DNA of 64,000 nucleotides, from assembly GCA_006247105.1 (NCBI GenBank), contig CM016928.1, positions 186,001 through 250,000 on the forward strand, read 5' to 3'. The number at the start of each line of letters is the position of its first letter. The stretch's first letter is position 1. The DNA comes from Giardia muris (taxonomy: Eukaryota > Fornicata > Diplomonadida > Hexamitidae). Below, piece after piece: positions 9,189-18,626 of the stretch. A program made the position numbers and the translations under genes. The notes beneath the pieces were generated by a model, which saw only the letters and a list, made by a program, of their open reading frames with translations, did no database searches and had not been told where the DNA came from.

Positions 9189-10403
9189 TCAGTCATAGAG
9201 CGCCACGAGAAGGCTGTAGTCTTGAAGGTCCTTGTTGCGCCTCTGCACCTCCTCGTCGAATAGGATGTCATGGAAGACGTGCTTCTGGACGCGCAACGGC
9301 CCGTCAAGCATCGAGAGCAAAGCGGAGGCAACTCCTTCCCGGAACTCAACACTGGAATGGCGGAGAGCCTTGAGGAAGCCCTGCTGCATTGCCTCGAGGC
9401 TTGCGGGATGCTTTATCGCCTCCCAGACGTTATTGACCGCCGCATTTGTGGAACAGATGCGACCGAACGCCAATGCGGCTGAACGAGCGACATCGGGGTG
9501 AAAGTCGTTGAGAAGGACAAGGAGATTCCGGGTGAGCGTCCCGGTGCTGAAGTTGATCGCCGCCACACTATCGAATATTATTGCGCGGTCAATGAGGTTA
9601 TTGAGTGCCTCGACCGAGCGAGGAGGGACTCGAAACCCCCGGTCCGACGCCTCTATGAGGAAGTCGTAGAGGCGCTTGAGCTGCTCAAGGAAACCGTTCG
9701 AAGCAGTGCTAGTTAGGTACCCAAAGCTCTCGGCCGTGGCTGTGGCGACGTTGTAGACCGTCGGGGCGACGTACTGGAGTGCCTCAAGCTGCTCGTTCGT
9801 CAGTGTCTTGTCAGTCGCGTTCGGGTCTGCGTCTTCAAGCAGCTTGGAGATGAATGAAGCGGTCACGCTTATGATTGTCTTCTCGTAGCTGAGAAGGGCG
9901 TCAGGCTCATAGGACAGCTCGTAAAGGATGCGCCAGAGCCCTGGGAAGGACACACAGTACCGGAATGCAAACGTGCAGACCTCGTCGAAGCGCTCCGAAG
10001 GTAAGCTTCGGATCGTGGCGACACCTCCGCGCGTGTCGATGGTCCGGACGATGGCGTCTGCGATGCGCCGGCGCCAGTGATATTCTGGCTCGTCATGGAG
10101 CCCTTTTGTCGTCTCATGGAAGAAGTTCATGAGGACCGTCATAAGCGTGGGGTGCAACCAGAACTCGTGCGCTCCGATGGGGATCGCGGCGTGGTTCTCG
10201 AGCTGGCGAATTGCCTCGGAAAACGCTTCCGGAGTTACATTTCCTGACTTATACGACTCAAGTGTGTCGATGAATTTTGGGTAGAAGAAGACGTCGCAGG
10301 GCGCGGAGAAGATCTTCGGGTCTTGGGGACGTGGATTCTCATGCGCCTCCCGACCGTAGAGAAAATCCAAGGTTTCCTGGTACGAGTAACGTTGAGCCTG
10401 CAT
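9189..10403 (-). CDS. Alpha-helical-repeat (armadillo/HEAT-like) protein
   Basis: 404 residues, almost entirely helical, with paired-helix periodicity late in the chain (VARSAALAFGRICSTNAAVNNVWEAI, FREGVASALLSMLDG), typical of ARM/HEAT solenoids that act as protein scaffolds. There are no signal peptide, catalytic motifs or recognised family. The start follows TTTAAAAAG on its own strand and is separated by only 17 bp from the CAP-H gene transcribed the other way. The 3' end converges on the S9 peptidase with a 30-bp gap. The specific role is unknown. Confidence 0.65.
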   Translation of the reverse strand: MQAQRYSYQETLDFLYGREAHENPRPQDPKIFSAPCDVFFYPKFIDTLESYKSGNVTPEAFSEAIRQLENHAAIPIGAHEFWLHPTLMTVLMNFFHETTKGLHDEPEYHWRRRIADAIVRTIDTRGGVATIRSLPSERFDEVCTFAFRYCVSFPGLWRILYELSYEPDALLSYEKTIISVTASFISKLLEDADPNATDKTLTNEQLEALQYVAPTVYNVATATAESFGYLTSTASNGFLEQLKRLYDFLIEASDRGFRVPPRSVEALNNLIDRAIIFDSVAAINFSTGTLTRNLLVLLNDFHPDVARSAALAFGRICSTNAAVNNVWEAIKHPASLEAMQQGFLKALRHSSVEFREGVASALLSMLDGPLRVQKHVFHDILFDEEVQRRNKDLQDYSLLVALYD

Positions 10404-10420
10404 CTTTTTAAAGTTCCAGC
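10404..10420. promoter_or_regulatory. 17-bp divergent promoter
   Basis: Whole intergenic space between the helical-repeat gene (start 10403, minus) and CAP-H (start 10421, plus). It contains the near-palindromic CTTTTTAAAG, the only plausible initiator for both genes. Confidence 0.55.
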
Positions 10421-11842
10421 ATGAGTTTAATCGAGGAGGTCTTGGCCAACTGCCTCGCCTTAGCCGCCCAGGACAAGATTACGTCCAAGAACTGTTGGTC
10501 CCTTCCCCTTCTTGAGCACCTCGACGCCGTCTTCGCCCCAGGCCAGAAGCTTGACTTTGTTCAGGCATCAACTACCGTCTCGGCATCAGCAAAGATCTAT
10601 GCCGGTCGTGTCGACTCTTTGCACACCCTCCTCCAACAGGCGGCGTTCTCCGCCATTCCCACACGCCAGGAGGATAGCGATGACAGTGACACCCCACAAG
10701 CACCGGTCCGTCGTGTACGCAAAAGAACGACGGGCCTCACTAAAGACCCCGCCCAATTACGGTCGAAGCCCCCTCCTCCGGAGGTGATGCTTCGCCTCTC
10801 CCCTGTTTATGATTCCCTTCGTTTGAAAGAGCTTTACTGCACAACCAAATCTCTTCCAATCTTTCATCAGGAGGGACTACCTGAACAGCTTCTCCTTTCT
10901 CCAGAACGCGCACAGACCATACAACGACTGATTAAAGGGACCGTCATGCAGATGACAAATGCCGCACAAGCCTCTCTCCTTGCAACTCCCATCCCGCAGG
11001 CCGAGAGCTTTCTTGATGCTTCGTACCTGCAACCGGCCGAGGGAGCGGAGGAGGTCTATGGACACTTCGAGTCTGCATTCTCTCACATCGGGTCTCAACC
11101 CTCTTCTCTTGCGCCTTCGATGCTTGATCCAAGCGAGGGTAGTGACCTTAGTGGTATTGTTGCCGAAGATTTCACTCGTCTGAATACGGAGAACTCTATC
11201 TGGTCTGCACCACCGAAGCCGAAGAAGCCTCGAGCACCAAGACGGCCCTCCGCCCCACGGGCACCACGTGCGCCACGTGCTCCAAGAAAGAAGACGAAAG
11301 AGGGAATACCTCCTAAGCCAGCAGCTAGGACTCGAACAACTTCATTGCCCATCGTCGATGAGCTCTCAGACCAGCCTTCAATTACTTCATTCGTACGCCC
11401 CTCATCACCAGAGAGCTTCCAAGTAGATAGCGAGCCCGACTTTGAGCCACGGGAGTGGGCATCTGCACATGACCATTCAGCGTACAATTATCCGACTCCT
11501 GATGGTGAGCACGAACCACACCCTGAGGCATTGGCTGCTTCGGGGCATTGGATACCACTGGCGACCAGGATGCTTAACATCGCTCGTACCGTTTCGCTCC
11601 CTTCACTTGCCGCGTACGTCGACACTGGAGCTCTCTGTGATGTCATTCGGCCCATCGCCGTTCAAGCTCAGATGCTTTCAAACCTGGTGCGACAGTATCC
11701 AAAGGTTCATACGCTGCACGTGGCACAAAGCTCGAAGGACATTAAAGTCTCAATGTTATTCAGTGTACTATTGCAACTGGCGAGTGAGGGAGCACTTGCC
11801 ATGGAAGGATCTGACGGAGATGTGCTTCTGACTGAGCCATAG
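10421..11842 (+). CDS. Condensin subunit 2 (CAP-H/Barren/Brn1 kleisin)
   Basis: 473 residues. The N-terminus carries the kleisin signature of condensin I: NCWSLPLLEHLDAV followed by FVQASTTVSASAKIYAGRVDSLHTLL, matching the Brn1/Barren pattern (LPLI, then FQKAS, then KIYxxRVDS). The last 45 residues (KVSMLFSVLLQLASEGALAMEG) match the C-terminal winged-helix region that binds the SMC4 head. The subunit closes the SMC2-SMC4 ring for mitotic chromosome compaction. The protein is much shorter than animal or fungal CAP-H (over 700 aa). In between lies a basic, proline-rich tract with repeated RAP units (about 265-290) that could contact DNA. It shares a 17-bp promoter with its divergent neighbour. 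Confidence 0.82.
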   Translation: MSLIEEVLANCLALAAQDKITSKNCWSLPLLEHLDAVFAPGQKLDFVQASTTVSASAKIYAGRVDSLHTLLQQAAFSAIPTRQEDSDDSDTPQAPVRRVRKRTTGLTKDPAQLRSKPPPPEVMLRLSPVYDSLRLKELYCTTKSLPIFHQEGLPEQLLLSPERAQTIQRLIKGTVMQMTNAAQASLLATPIPQAESFLDASYLQPAEGAEEVYGHFESAFSHIGSQPSSLAPSMLDPSEGSDLSGIVAEDFTRLNTENSIWSAPPKPKKPRAPRRPSAPRAPRAPRAPRKKTKEGIPPKPAARTRTTSLPIVDELSDQPSITSFVRPSSPESFQVDSEPDFEPREWASAHDHSAYNYPTPDGEHEPHPEALAASGHWIPLATRMLNIARTVSLPSLAAYVDTGALCDVIRPIAVQAQMLSNLVRQYPKVHTLHVAQSSKDIKVSMLFSVLLQLASEGALAMEGSDGDVLLTEP

Positions 11843-11853
11843 TAGGGGTTCAG

Positions 11854-13107
11854 CTATGTCTTGAGGAACTCTTCGACAACCTCTGAGAATATGGGTGCAG
11901 GCTCGAGGTCGGGGTAGACGATTGAGCAATATTCTCCGTTCCAGGGGAAAGCACGCATGTCTCCCGTTATGCGGTAATGAATCACCGAATCCTCCTCATT
12001 TGCCTGATAAGTCGGGCAGAACTCCCACAAGAACCAGCCGAGGTTATTGTTCTTGAAGGCCTCGAGCTGTTCCCGCATGATTTGATGTCCCTTCACCCTT
12101 CCGTACGTGGTATCTCCGAACTCTCCGATCAACATCTGTTCGAACCCGCCCTTCCGCATGCTTTTCTGGTGGTTCCTCAATATCTTTGTGATTGAGGGTC
12201 CTAACCTTCCGAGGGGCTGATAGCAATGGGGGGCGAAGACGAGTCTTGTCTGATCGAGGGAAGGGATGACTGAGCGAAGCTTCTGAACGAAGCCGTCGAG
12301 GCCGAGGCGAAACCTGGTGATGTAGCTAACGTCGTAGTTAAAGGGCTCGATGAGAAGGTACTTTATATTGTAGTCCTTGAGGCGGGTGCAAGCACGGATG
12401 TAGAACTCTTGTAATTGGCGGATGCGGTGGCTATTGTTCATGATGAGGAAGCGAGCGAGGTATATTTCCGGCAAGCAGGGTTCGTTTATGATATCGATGG
12501 CATCAATCTTGCAACGCTCCTGAAGTGCTTGAATAACCTTCCCGATGCAGTCGACGTATAGGTCTTGGACGGGGAGACAAGGCCAGTCCTCAAGAGGGGC
12601 GATTATCTGGTTCTCCCAGAAGCTTATCCAGCACTCGGCTTGATCCGAGTCCAATAGGGGTTGCGAGCCCCAAGACTCACCGAGGTGGGGGAGGATACGG
12701 TAACTTTGGCGCAGGTGGGAGGGTAAAAAGGCATCGGGCAGGCCGCTCCCACCAAGACGGCGAGAATAATTGTCTTGGTGAAAGTCTATGAGGAGGAACA
12801 GGCCATGTCTATTGCAAAGGCGTGCAATGCTTATGACGCCATCGAGGTATTTCCAATTCAGTTTCCCAAACGGTGTGTAGCAGCCCTCGAGAAGGAGGAG
12901 GAGGCGAACGGCATTGAAGCCTAAGCTTCGAATGCATGCGATACATGCCTCGGAACTCAACTCTCCAAAGGGTCGAAACTCCTCCTGTAGAGGCCCGAAC
13001 GGTTGTAGACCGATTGGATCAAAGACCATCCCCTTACTATACGATGAGACATTGACTCCTCTTAACTTCCCAAGAGGCCCATAGGATAACGCCCCCTTTT
13101 CAGACAT
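11854..13107 (-). CDS. GH5-family endoglycoceramidase-like glycosidase
   Basis: 417 residues from the ATG at 13107. The longer open frame runs back through the Rab2 gene and is not credible. The pattern is that of GH5 glycosidases acting on glycosphingolipids: LRGVNVSSYSKG, then GFNAVRLLLLLEG, then IDFHQDNYSRRLGGSGLPDA, the acid/base in DIINEPC (E209) and the nucleophile in IGEFGDT (E329). Both catalytic glutamates and the FHQD loop are present, so it should be active. Endoglycoceramidases cut the sugar off ceramide. There is no signal peptide, so the enzyme should be cytosolic, as in fungal EGCrP-type enzymes. The gene lies between Rab2 (85-bp gap) and convergent CAP-H (11-bp gap). A related subfamily specificity cannot be excluded. 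Confidence 0.82.
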   Translation of the reverse strand: MSEKGALSYGPLGKLRGVNVSSYSKGMVFDPIGLQPFGPLQEEFRPFGELSSEACIACIRSLGFNAVRLLLLLEGCYTPFGKLNWKYLDGVISIARLCNRHGLFLLIDFHQDNYSRRLGGSGLPDAFLPSHLRQSYRILPHLGESWGSQPLLDSDQAECWISFWENQIIAPLEDWPCLPVQDLYVDCIGKVIQALQERCKIDAIDIINEPCLPEIYLARFLIMNNSHRIRQLQEFYIRACTRLKDYNIKYLLIEPFNYDVSYITRFRLGLDGFVQKLRSVIPSLDQTRLVFAPHCYQPLGRLGPSITKILRNHQKSMRKGGFEQMLIGEFGDTTYGRVKGHQIMREQLEAFKNNNLGWFLWEFCPTYQANEEDSVIHYRITGDMRAFPWNGEYCSIVYPDLEPAPIFSEVVEEFLKT

Positions 13108-13192
13108 CTTCTCCCTCCAGAAGAACTCCCTATGATAAAGAATGAGACATGCGTATACGTTTACCGTTCCAGGACGCCTCGGACGTCTCCTG

Positions 13193-13852
13193 TTAACAAC
13201 CACACCCCCCTTTGGCACCGTCAGTGGTCTTCGTTGCCGAGGAGACGTCGACCGGCTTCGCCCCAGTCCCTCCGGTCCCCGCCTTTCCAGATGGCTTGAC
13301 ACCACATGCGTCATCATTGACATCGATCTCTCCCGCAGCTATCTTCTCGAGGACCGCGCGAGCGGTTATCACGAACGCCTCGTCCACGTTCGTGTTCGTC
13401 TTCGCAGATGTCTCGATGAAGAAGAGGTCGTTCTCCTTTGCGAACTTCTCACCCTCGTCATACGACACCATGCGGGCCTGGTCGCGGTCCGTCTTGTTCC
13501 CGACCAAGAGCCCGACCATCTTGTCCCCACCGTATTGACGACACTCCTCGAGCCAGGTGGCGACATGCTCAAAGCTGGCACGGCGGGTGATGTCGTAGAC
13601 GAGCAGGACGCAGCAGCTTCCACGGTAGTAGGAGCGTGTGATGGACTTGAAGGACTCCTGGCCACACGTATCCCAGACCTGGACCTTGACCTTCTTGTCC
13701 CGTACCTCGATGGTGCGAGTCCCGAACTCTACGCCGACCGTGATGTCGTGGGCGTTCTGGAAGCGCTGTTCCGTGAACTGGAGGAGGAGGCACGACTTCC
13801 CGACGGCCGTATCCCCAACGACTATGCACTTTAACATGTAGTCGTAGCTCAT
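13193..13852 (-). CDS. Rab2-like small GTPase
   Basis: 219 residues from the ATG at 13852, which follows GATCAAAAAAAGGG. The 5'-extended frame is antisense to the neighbour. G motifs: GDTAVGKSC (P-loop), effector DITVGVEFGTRTI, switch II WDTCGQESFKSITRSYYRGS, NKTD and ETSAK. The start MSYDYMLKCIVVGD and the ITRSYYRG/LLVYDITRRASF stretches match Rab2, which acts in ER-Golgi and Golgi-endosome traffic. The C-terminus GGCGC is a CxC double-prenylation signal. The switch II alanine of WDTAGQE is replaced by cysteine, while the catalytic Gln is kept. A second Rab2-like gene lies at 46517-47215. Confidence 0.9.
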   Translation of the reverse strand: MSYDYMLKCIVVGDTAVGKSCLLLQFTEQRFQNAHDITVGVEFGTRTIEVRDKKVKVQVWDTCGQESFKSITRSYYRGSCCVLLVYDITRRASFEHVATWLEECRQYGGDKMVGLLVGNKTDRDQARMVSYDEGEKFAKENDLFFIETSAKTNTNVDEAFVITARAVLEKIAAGEIDVNDDACGVKPSGKAGTGGTGAKPVDVSSATKTTDGAKGGCGC

Positions 13853-13886
13853 CCCTTTTTTTGATCCGTTTTCGTCAAGCTTAGAG
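13853..13886. promoter_or_regulatory. 34-bp divergent promoter
   Basis: Space between the Rab2 start (13852, minus) and the hypothetical gene start (13887, plus). It contains a CCCTTTTTTTGATC block serving as the A-rich initiator for Rab2 and a second CGTTTTCG block. Confidence 0.45.
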
Positions 13887-14474
13887 ATGGATGAGCTCAG
13901 CGCATACGTCCGTGGAGTCTCGCGCTCAAACATGCCCTCCCGGCTCTCCGCGGCCGAAATTCTCCAGGAGCTGACCTCCCCGCACCCAAGCCTTTCAGAC
14001 CCATTTCTCCCCATGGCAAGTTGTTCTCTTCCCGAGGGAACTAAGGTGGACCAGCCGCCGTCGGGAGTTGAGGAGCCCACGTCGAGCACGGACGACTATA
14101 CCTCAGTCCTACAAGACATGTCTGTGCTGTCTATGGATACTCAAAGTGGTATTGCGCCGGAGCATTTATACGCATCTGCAGGCGTTGGGACTAGCCTGGT
14201 CGACACGGCTACGAAGGGGACCGGGGCTAGGACCTATATCTTACCACTCGAGTCCTTCGAGCACCCGTATCAGCATCCCCATCTGCAGCCCACCAATCCT
14301 ATTTCATTCAATACACAGGCTCAAGTCTCCGAGGCGGATCGGATTGCGCGGCTCCTTGAGGCCCTTCGAGTGCGCCTGGTTTCAGGGGTGGGCCCTCGAG
14401 ATGTCCTAGAGCGCCACTACGTCCAGCTACGGAGGCTGTACCTCGACATCCTTGAGGGGGCGTTGCTTTGCTGA
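13887..14474 (+). CDS. Hypothetical protein
   Basis: 195 residues, unrecognised. The first two thirds are S/T/P-rich and probably disordered. The last 50 residues form a basic amphipathic helix region (ADRIARLLEALRVRLVSGVG, then ERHYVQLRRLYLDILEG), possibly an interaction module. It starts 34 bp from divergent Rab2 and ends 17 bp before Rad50 on the same strand. Confidence 0.6.
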   Translation: MDELSAYVRGVSRSNMPSRLSAAEILQELTSPHPSLSDPFLPMASCSLPEGTKVDQPPSGVEEPTSSTDDYTSVLQDMSVLSMDTQSGIAPEHLYASAGVGTSLVDTATKGTGARTYILPLESFEHPYQHPHLQPTNPISFNTQAQVSEADRIARLLEALRVRLVSGVGPRDVLERHYVQLRRLYLDILEGALLC

Positions 14475-14491
14475 GCGGAGGGTATAAATTC

Positions 14492-17400
14492 ATGTATTAT
14501 CTTGGCCGTCTGCGCGTGCAGAATGTGCGGAGCTATCGGGAGGCCTCCGAGGCCATCAGGTTCGCCCGTCACTTGACCATCATCCAAGGGGAGAATGGTT
14601 CCGGTAAGAGCACCCTTGCAGAGGCCCTACTGAACCTACTTAAGACCACTCCAATCACCGGACCTCTCATCGATGAATCGCGCACGGATCAGTTCAAGGT
14701 CTATTTGGAATGTACCCTGCACACAGAAACCCCGACAACCACGCTCCCTTCAAAAGTAACGATCACGAAGAGTAAGGATTACTCCCCCACTCGGTCCACT
14801 AGCTTCCGGACAGATTGGAAGCCGAGTATCCAGGAGATGAAGGACCTCGTCGTGCAGAAGGCTGGCCTCCTCGACAAATGTCTAGTCTGTCCGGTCTCAT
14901 CGACGTTATGGATGTTCGATCAACCCGCAAAGATGGCGGATTCTCTCGACGCCATCTTACAGACACAACAGATGAGTAGCGTTATTGATCATATCAAGCG
15001 GCCTAACGTTCAGGAGGAACTACAACTCTACGAGGATATTCAAGGAACTTGCAAAGAGAAGCGTGAGGAGCTGAGACAATACGCAGGGAAGCGAGAGGAA
15101 GCACAGAAGAAGATGGAGGACTTCAAGCGGTTCGCTCAATTCCTGAACACACAGATCCAACAGTATGCACAGGAGATCCCCAGAAGCCTTGGGAATATAA
15201 GTCAATATGGTAAGCCCTGCATCTCTCAGTCCTTGCTTTCGAGCGGCTGCCCAAGCCTATTGTTCCGAGCTCATCGGGCTCTCGAACACGATATCGATAA
15301 TGAGCTCTGGGACGAGTTATATGATGGCTGGTCTCGGACCTTATCTCCCAGAGAGAAGACCCTAGTAGCCACGGGCGTGTTGCAGACCGTTGCGGCTACC
15401 CCCGACGAGGTTGAGCTATTCGCTACCCTTATTGAGCGGTTCCTTCAATGCATGGACCAGAAGAACGAACAACTGAAGGAGTCCACCAGGCAGACCGATA
15501 GAGAGTATAGAGATGCATTGGCACGTCATGATCCGCAATGTATTCGGAACTTCGAGCAAAGTTTGAACGCGTTAGTTCAAGTTCTCGATGACTTTGCGAG
15601 TAAGTCCGCACTTACTCCTCCACCTTGTGATGGGCCGATCGTCAGCTATCATGAAACGGTTCTGGCGGTGGTACAGCTCGAACGGCGTCATTCACACGTC
15701 TTACATTCGGTACGAGAAGCCTTAACGCAGGTCCTACCGGAACAAGCCATCACCTGGTCTTTGGAGGACATACTCACTGAGACGGCAAGTCTTTTCGATC
15801 AATTACGCGAATTTCAAGGTCAGGCTCATGCAAGCGTAAAGCAGGCGCAGAAGGACTATGAAACTTCCAGAGATGCCATCCCAAACTGCGAGGACGCAAT
15901 CAAGCAAGCCGAGAAGGAGCTAGCACAGGCGTCTCATTGCTTTGATATGGCTAGAGATTTGAACGACCGTGAGAATAAGCTCCAGATGGCAAGGGCCGAG
16001 TGTGTCACCCTTGAGAAGACTCTCGAGTTGGATCTCCAGGCCTATGACGTCGAGAAGGAGAAGGTCTCCGGCTTGAAAAAGGAGTATCAGTCGTTAACCG
16101 CGGAATTGGATGCGTTGAAGCCAATTATTTCTGAGCTTCCAAGTATAAAGGAACGGATGAGGCACTTAACCACCTTTGAGTTCTTACCATTTCTGACCCT
16201 ACTGGCCGACAGAACTCTACCAGCACATCTGTTGGGCACGCATGATGCTAAGGGTATTGTCGACAAGCTTTCGAGAACATTGGGATCCGTCACCACTGCA
16301 TACCAGAAGCTCTGCAAAAGGATCGATGGCGAGATCAAAGGTGAGCTTGGGCATTCCAATAAGCTCTGCAATATGGAAGGACTCGAGAGGTGTTTTCAGA
16401 CTCTGGTTGCAGACGCACAATACTTTGATTTTGACGCTTGTCTTCTTCAGACGAAGAGCCTTCCGGAGTCGTCATCTATCTATATTGCCGTCCAGAAGCT
16501 GGGAGACTCGCTTAGGGCCGCTATTCAGCAAAGCCAAACGGCAGCAGGCACGATGGATAAGGTTGTCCCTATTCTTCGGGGTAGATTCAAAGCATTCGTC
16601 ACGGAATACCGCTCTTCAATCTCTCCAGAGGTTTTGGAGCATGCTTTTCTGGATTTCTTTGATTATTGCACTAAACTTAAAGACACGAAGGTGCAAGATG
16701 CCTTGGATCGCCAGGACACTCTTTGGAAAAGCCTTCTCCAGGTCCTGATCCCAATCTACCTGGTCGAGACTGTTACAGGTCATTCCATTGACACATTTTT
16801 GGCAGAACTTGATGAGGTCTCAAGGGTTCTTCAATTCTTTGAGAAGATCGACCTCCCTATGAAGTTCTCGTGCCTTTCACAGTTTATTACAGTACAGGAG
16901 ATTAAGGCGATGGACGATGGCTTATTCTGTTTGTGGATGTCAAATAAGGCCGAAAAGACCTTCACGATTTCATTCCTTGGGCGTTCCTGGCCCCTGTCCT
17001 TATTGTTTGTCGACGGACCAGTCTTCCAGGAGAAGGCAGAAGCCTTTCTAGAGGGCTTAAGGAAGTATTCCATGAGACTAGAAGAGACTCGGTCCAAGTA
17101 CAACATCAAGGTTTTGGAGAGGTCCTTAGCCGAGAAGCATGAGAGATGTAACGCCCAGGCTCTCAAGCTGGAAGAGTTGCAAGCAAGCATAGTCAACCAA
17201 GAGAAGGACCTGAGAGAACTTACGGAGAAGTTTAATGCCAGCTTTCAAAGACCATACCATAGCGCTAATGTCTCTACATATGGGCAAGAAGTGGCCAATG
17301 CCACCTCGCAGCTGAAGATGCTTCAGGATCAACACGACCGAGCCAATCAATCTCTTCCTCAACTGGAGAGGGCTTACCATACAAGCAATGAGGCGTTTCA

Positions 17401-18541
17401 GGCTCTCGAGAAGTATCTCCCCAAGGACAAGGATATAAGGCTAGCCCTGAACGAGGTAGAAACACATCGCAAACAGGTTTGTAATCGTCCTACGGACGCA
17501 CAATTGGATCGGCTCCATCAAGAGGCCACAATGGCCAAGGAATTGAGTGAGAAGTTCGAGTCCTTTTATGAAAGCTTCGATGAACTCGCCAGGTGTGTAA
17601 TAGAAACTACTACTCTTCTGAGAGCCGTCACAAATATCTCCACCGTTATATTGCCAAGTACTGACGCAGTAATGCAGCTAGACGAGTATGGTGCCCTTGA
17701 AGAGAGCCTAGCTAGAGTTAGAAGGCTTTGTTCCTCGATTTGTCGCCAGCAGGAATGTTATCTCCACGACGTTGAGGAACCCAAAAAGTCGGCCTTAATC
17801 CCCGACCATGTACTTACCGATATCTCCACACTCTGCGTCAATTATGACTCACTCCACAAAACCCTCGAGGGGTTAATCCTAGGCTTGCAAGCGGAGCTAA
17901 GTACGCGAGACGAAAGATCGAAAAGTGATGAGGATGATTACAAAAGGCTATTACGGGACCTCGCCAGGCGCCATGCCAAGGTCATCATTGAAGGAGGGTT
18001 CTCGCGTTTAGTATCCTTAATCCAACGGCACATCAATGAGCACCGCATGGCCGTCCTGGCTGCAGTCAATACGCGCCTTCAAGCGCTTTGGACGCAGTGC
18101 TATAGTGGCGCGAACAAAGAGACGTGCGACATCCAAAGAGTCTGTCTTGAGCCGTGCAAGAATGAGAAGAACTCCGTGGAGGTACGTGCGTATTACAATG
18201 GACCGGCAGGTATCTTCTCCCAGCCGTTGCGGGACACAGGCTCGTCCGGACAAAAGGTCATGCTTTCGATCCTCTTGCGAATAGCCATCAGCCAGGTCTT
18301 TAATACCCGCTTATCGTTTATAGTCCTAGACGAGCCGACAAATTACCTCGATGAGCTGAATGCAATGAATCTGGCTGACATGCTCGCGACTTACGTCCAG
18401 AGCGTGCAGCCTCTTCAGCTCGTTGTCATTACACACAGTTACGAATTTGCTGAGAGACTCAAGGCCCATGCTGGGACCGTTGACGCCTATCACTACGTGG
18501 TACGTCTAACAGCAGATGGTTCCGTCGTCCAGAAGCAATAA
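14492..18541 (+). CDS. RAD50: Rad50, DNA double-strand-break repair ATPase (atypical)
   Basis: 1349 residues from the ATG at 14492, just after TATAAATTC. The N-terminus (LGRLRVQNVRSY, RHLTIIQGENGSGKST; Walker A K39) and C-terminus (signature TGSSGQKVMLSILLRIA, Walker B and D-loop IVLDEPTNYLD, switch VITHSYEF) are those of Rad50. This SMC-like ATPase works with Mre11 in break sensing and end processing. Long coiled-coil segments lie between, and total length matches eukaryotic Rad50. Two oddities stand out. No CxxC occurs in the central coiled coil, so the zinc hook is missing. The Q-loop stretch CHQED is replaced by CPVSS (133-137), losing the conserved Gln. Another RecF/SMC-like ATPase is possible, but the termini favour Rad50. 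Confidence 0.85.
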   Translation: MYYLGRLRVQNVRSYREASEAIRFARHLTIIQGENGSGKSTLAEALLNLLKTTPITGPLIDESRTDQFKVYLECTLHTETPTTTLPSKVTITKSKDYSPTRSTSFRTDWKPSIQEMKDLVVQKAGLLDKCLVCPVSSTLWMFDQPAKMADSLDAILQTQQMSSVIDHIKRPNVQEELQLYEDIQGTCKEKREELRQYAGKREEAQKKMEDFKRFAQFLNTQIQQYAQEIPRSLGNISQYGKPCISQSLLSSGCPSLLFRAHRALEHDIDNELWDELYDGWSRTLSPREKTLVATGVLQTVAATPDEVELFATLIERFLQCMDQKNEQLKESTRQTDREYRDALARHDPQCIRNFEQSLNALVQVLDDFASKSALTPPPCDGPIVSYHETVLAVVQLERRHSHVLHSVREALTQVLPEQAITWSLEDILTETASLFDQLREFQGQAHASVKQAQKDYETSRDAIPNCEDAIKQAEKELAQASHCFDMARDLNDRENKLQMARAECVTLEKTLELDLQAYDVEKEKVSGLKKEYQSLTAELDALKPIISELPSIKERMRHLTTFEFLPFLTLLADRTLPAHLLGTHDAKGIVDKLSRTLGSVTTAYQKLCKRIDGEIKGELGHSNKLCNMEGLERCFQTLVADAQYFDFDACLLQTKSLPESSSIYIAVQKLGDSLRAAIQQSQTAAGTMDKVVPILRGRFKAFVTEYRSSISPEVLEHAFLDFFDYCTKLKDTKVQDALDRQDTLWKSLLQVLIPIYLVETVTGHSIDTFLAELDEVSRVLQFFEKIDLPMKFSCLSQFITVQEIKAMDDGLFCLWMSNKAEKTFTISFLGRSWPLSLLFVDGPVFQEKAEAFLEGLRKYSMRLEETRSKYNIKVLERSLAEKHERCNAQALKLEELQASIVNQEKDLRELTEKFNASFQRPYHSANVSTYGQEVANATSQLKMLQDQHDRANQSLPQLERAYHTSNEAFQALEKYLPKDKDIRLALNEVETHRKQVCNRPTDAQLDRLHQEATMAKELSEKFESFYESFDELARCVIETTTLLRAVTNISTVILPSTDAVMQLDEYGALEESLARVRRLCSSICRQQECYLHDVEEPKKSALIPDHVLTDISTLCVNYDSLHKTLEGLILGLQAELSTRDERSKSDEDDYKRLLRDLARRHAKVIIEGGFSRLVSLIQRHINEHRMAVLAAVNTRLQALWTQCYSGANKETCDIQRVCLEPCKNEKNSVEVRAYYNGPAGIFSQPLRDTGSSGQKVMLSILLRIAISQVFNTRLSFIVLDEPTNYLDELNAMNLADMLATYVQSVQPLQLVVITHSYEFAERLKAHAGTVDAYHYVVRLTADGSVVQKQ

Positions 18542-18626
18542 TGTTCCTGGTTCTTATACCCTTCTTTTCGCTCTAGGACTACGATGTATTATTCCTCTAT
18601 CTAGATGTACTAAGCAGACCTCCTTC

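Noticed and set aside
13108..13323. 72-residue N-terminal extension of the GH5 enzyme
   Set aside because: It runs antisense-free but through the 3' coding end of Rab2 in another frame and is Arg-rich nonsense. The family fold starts right after the ATG at 13107.
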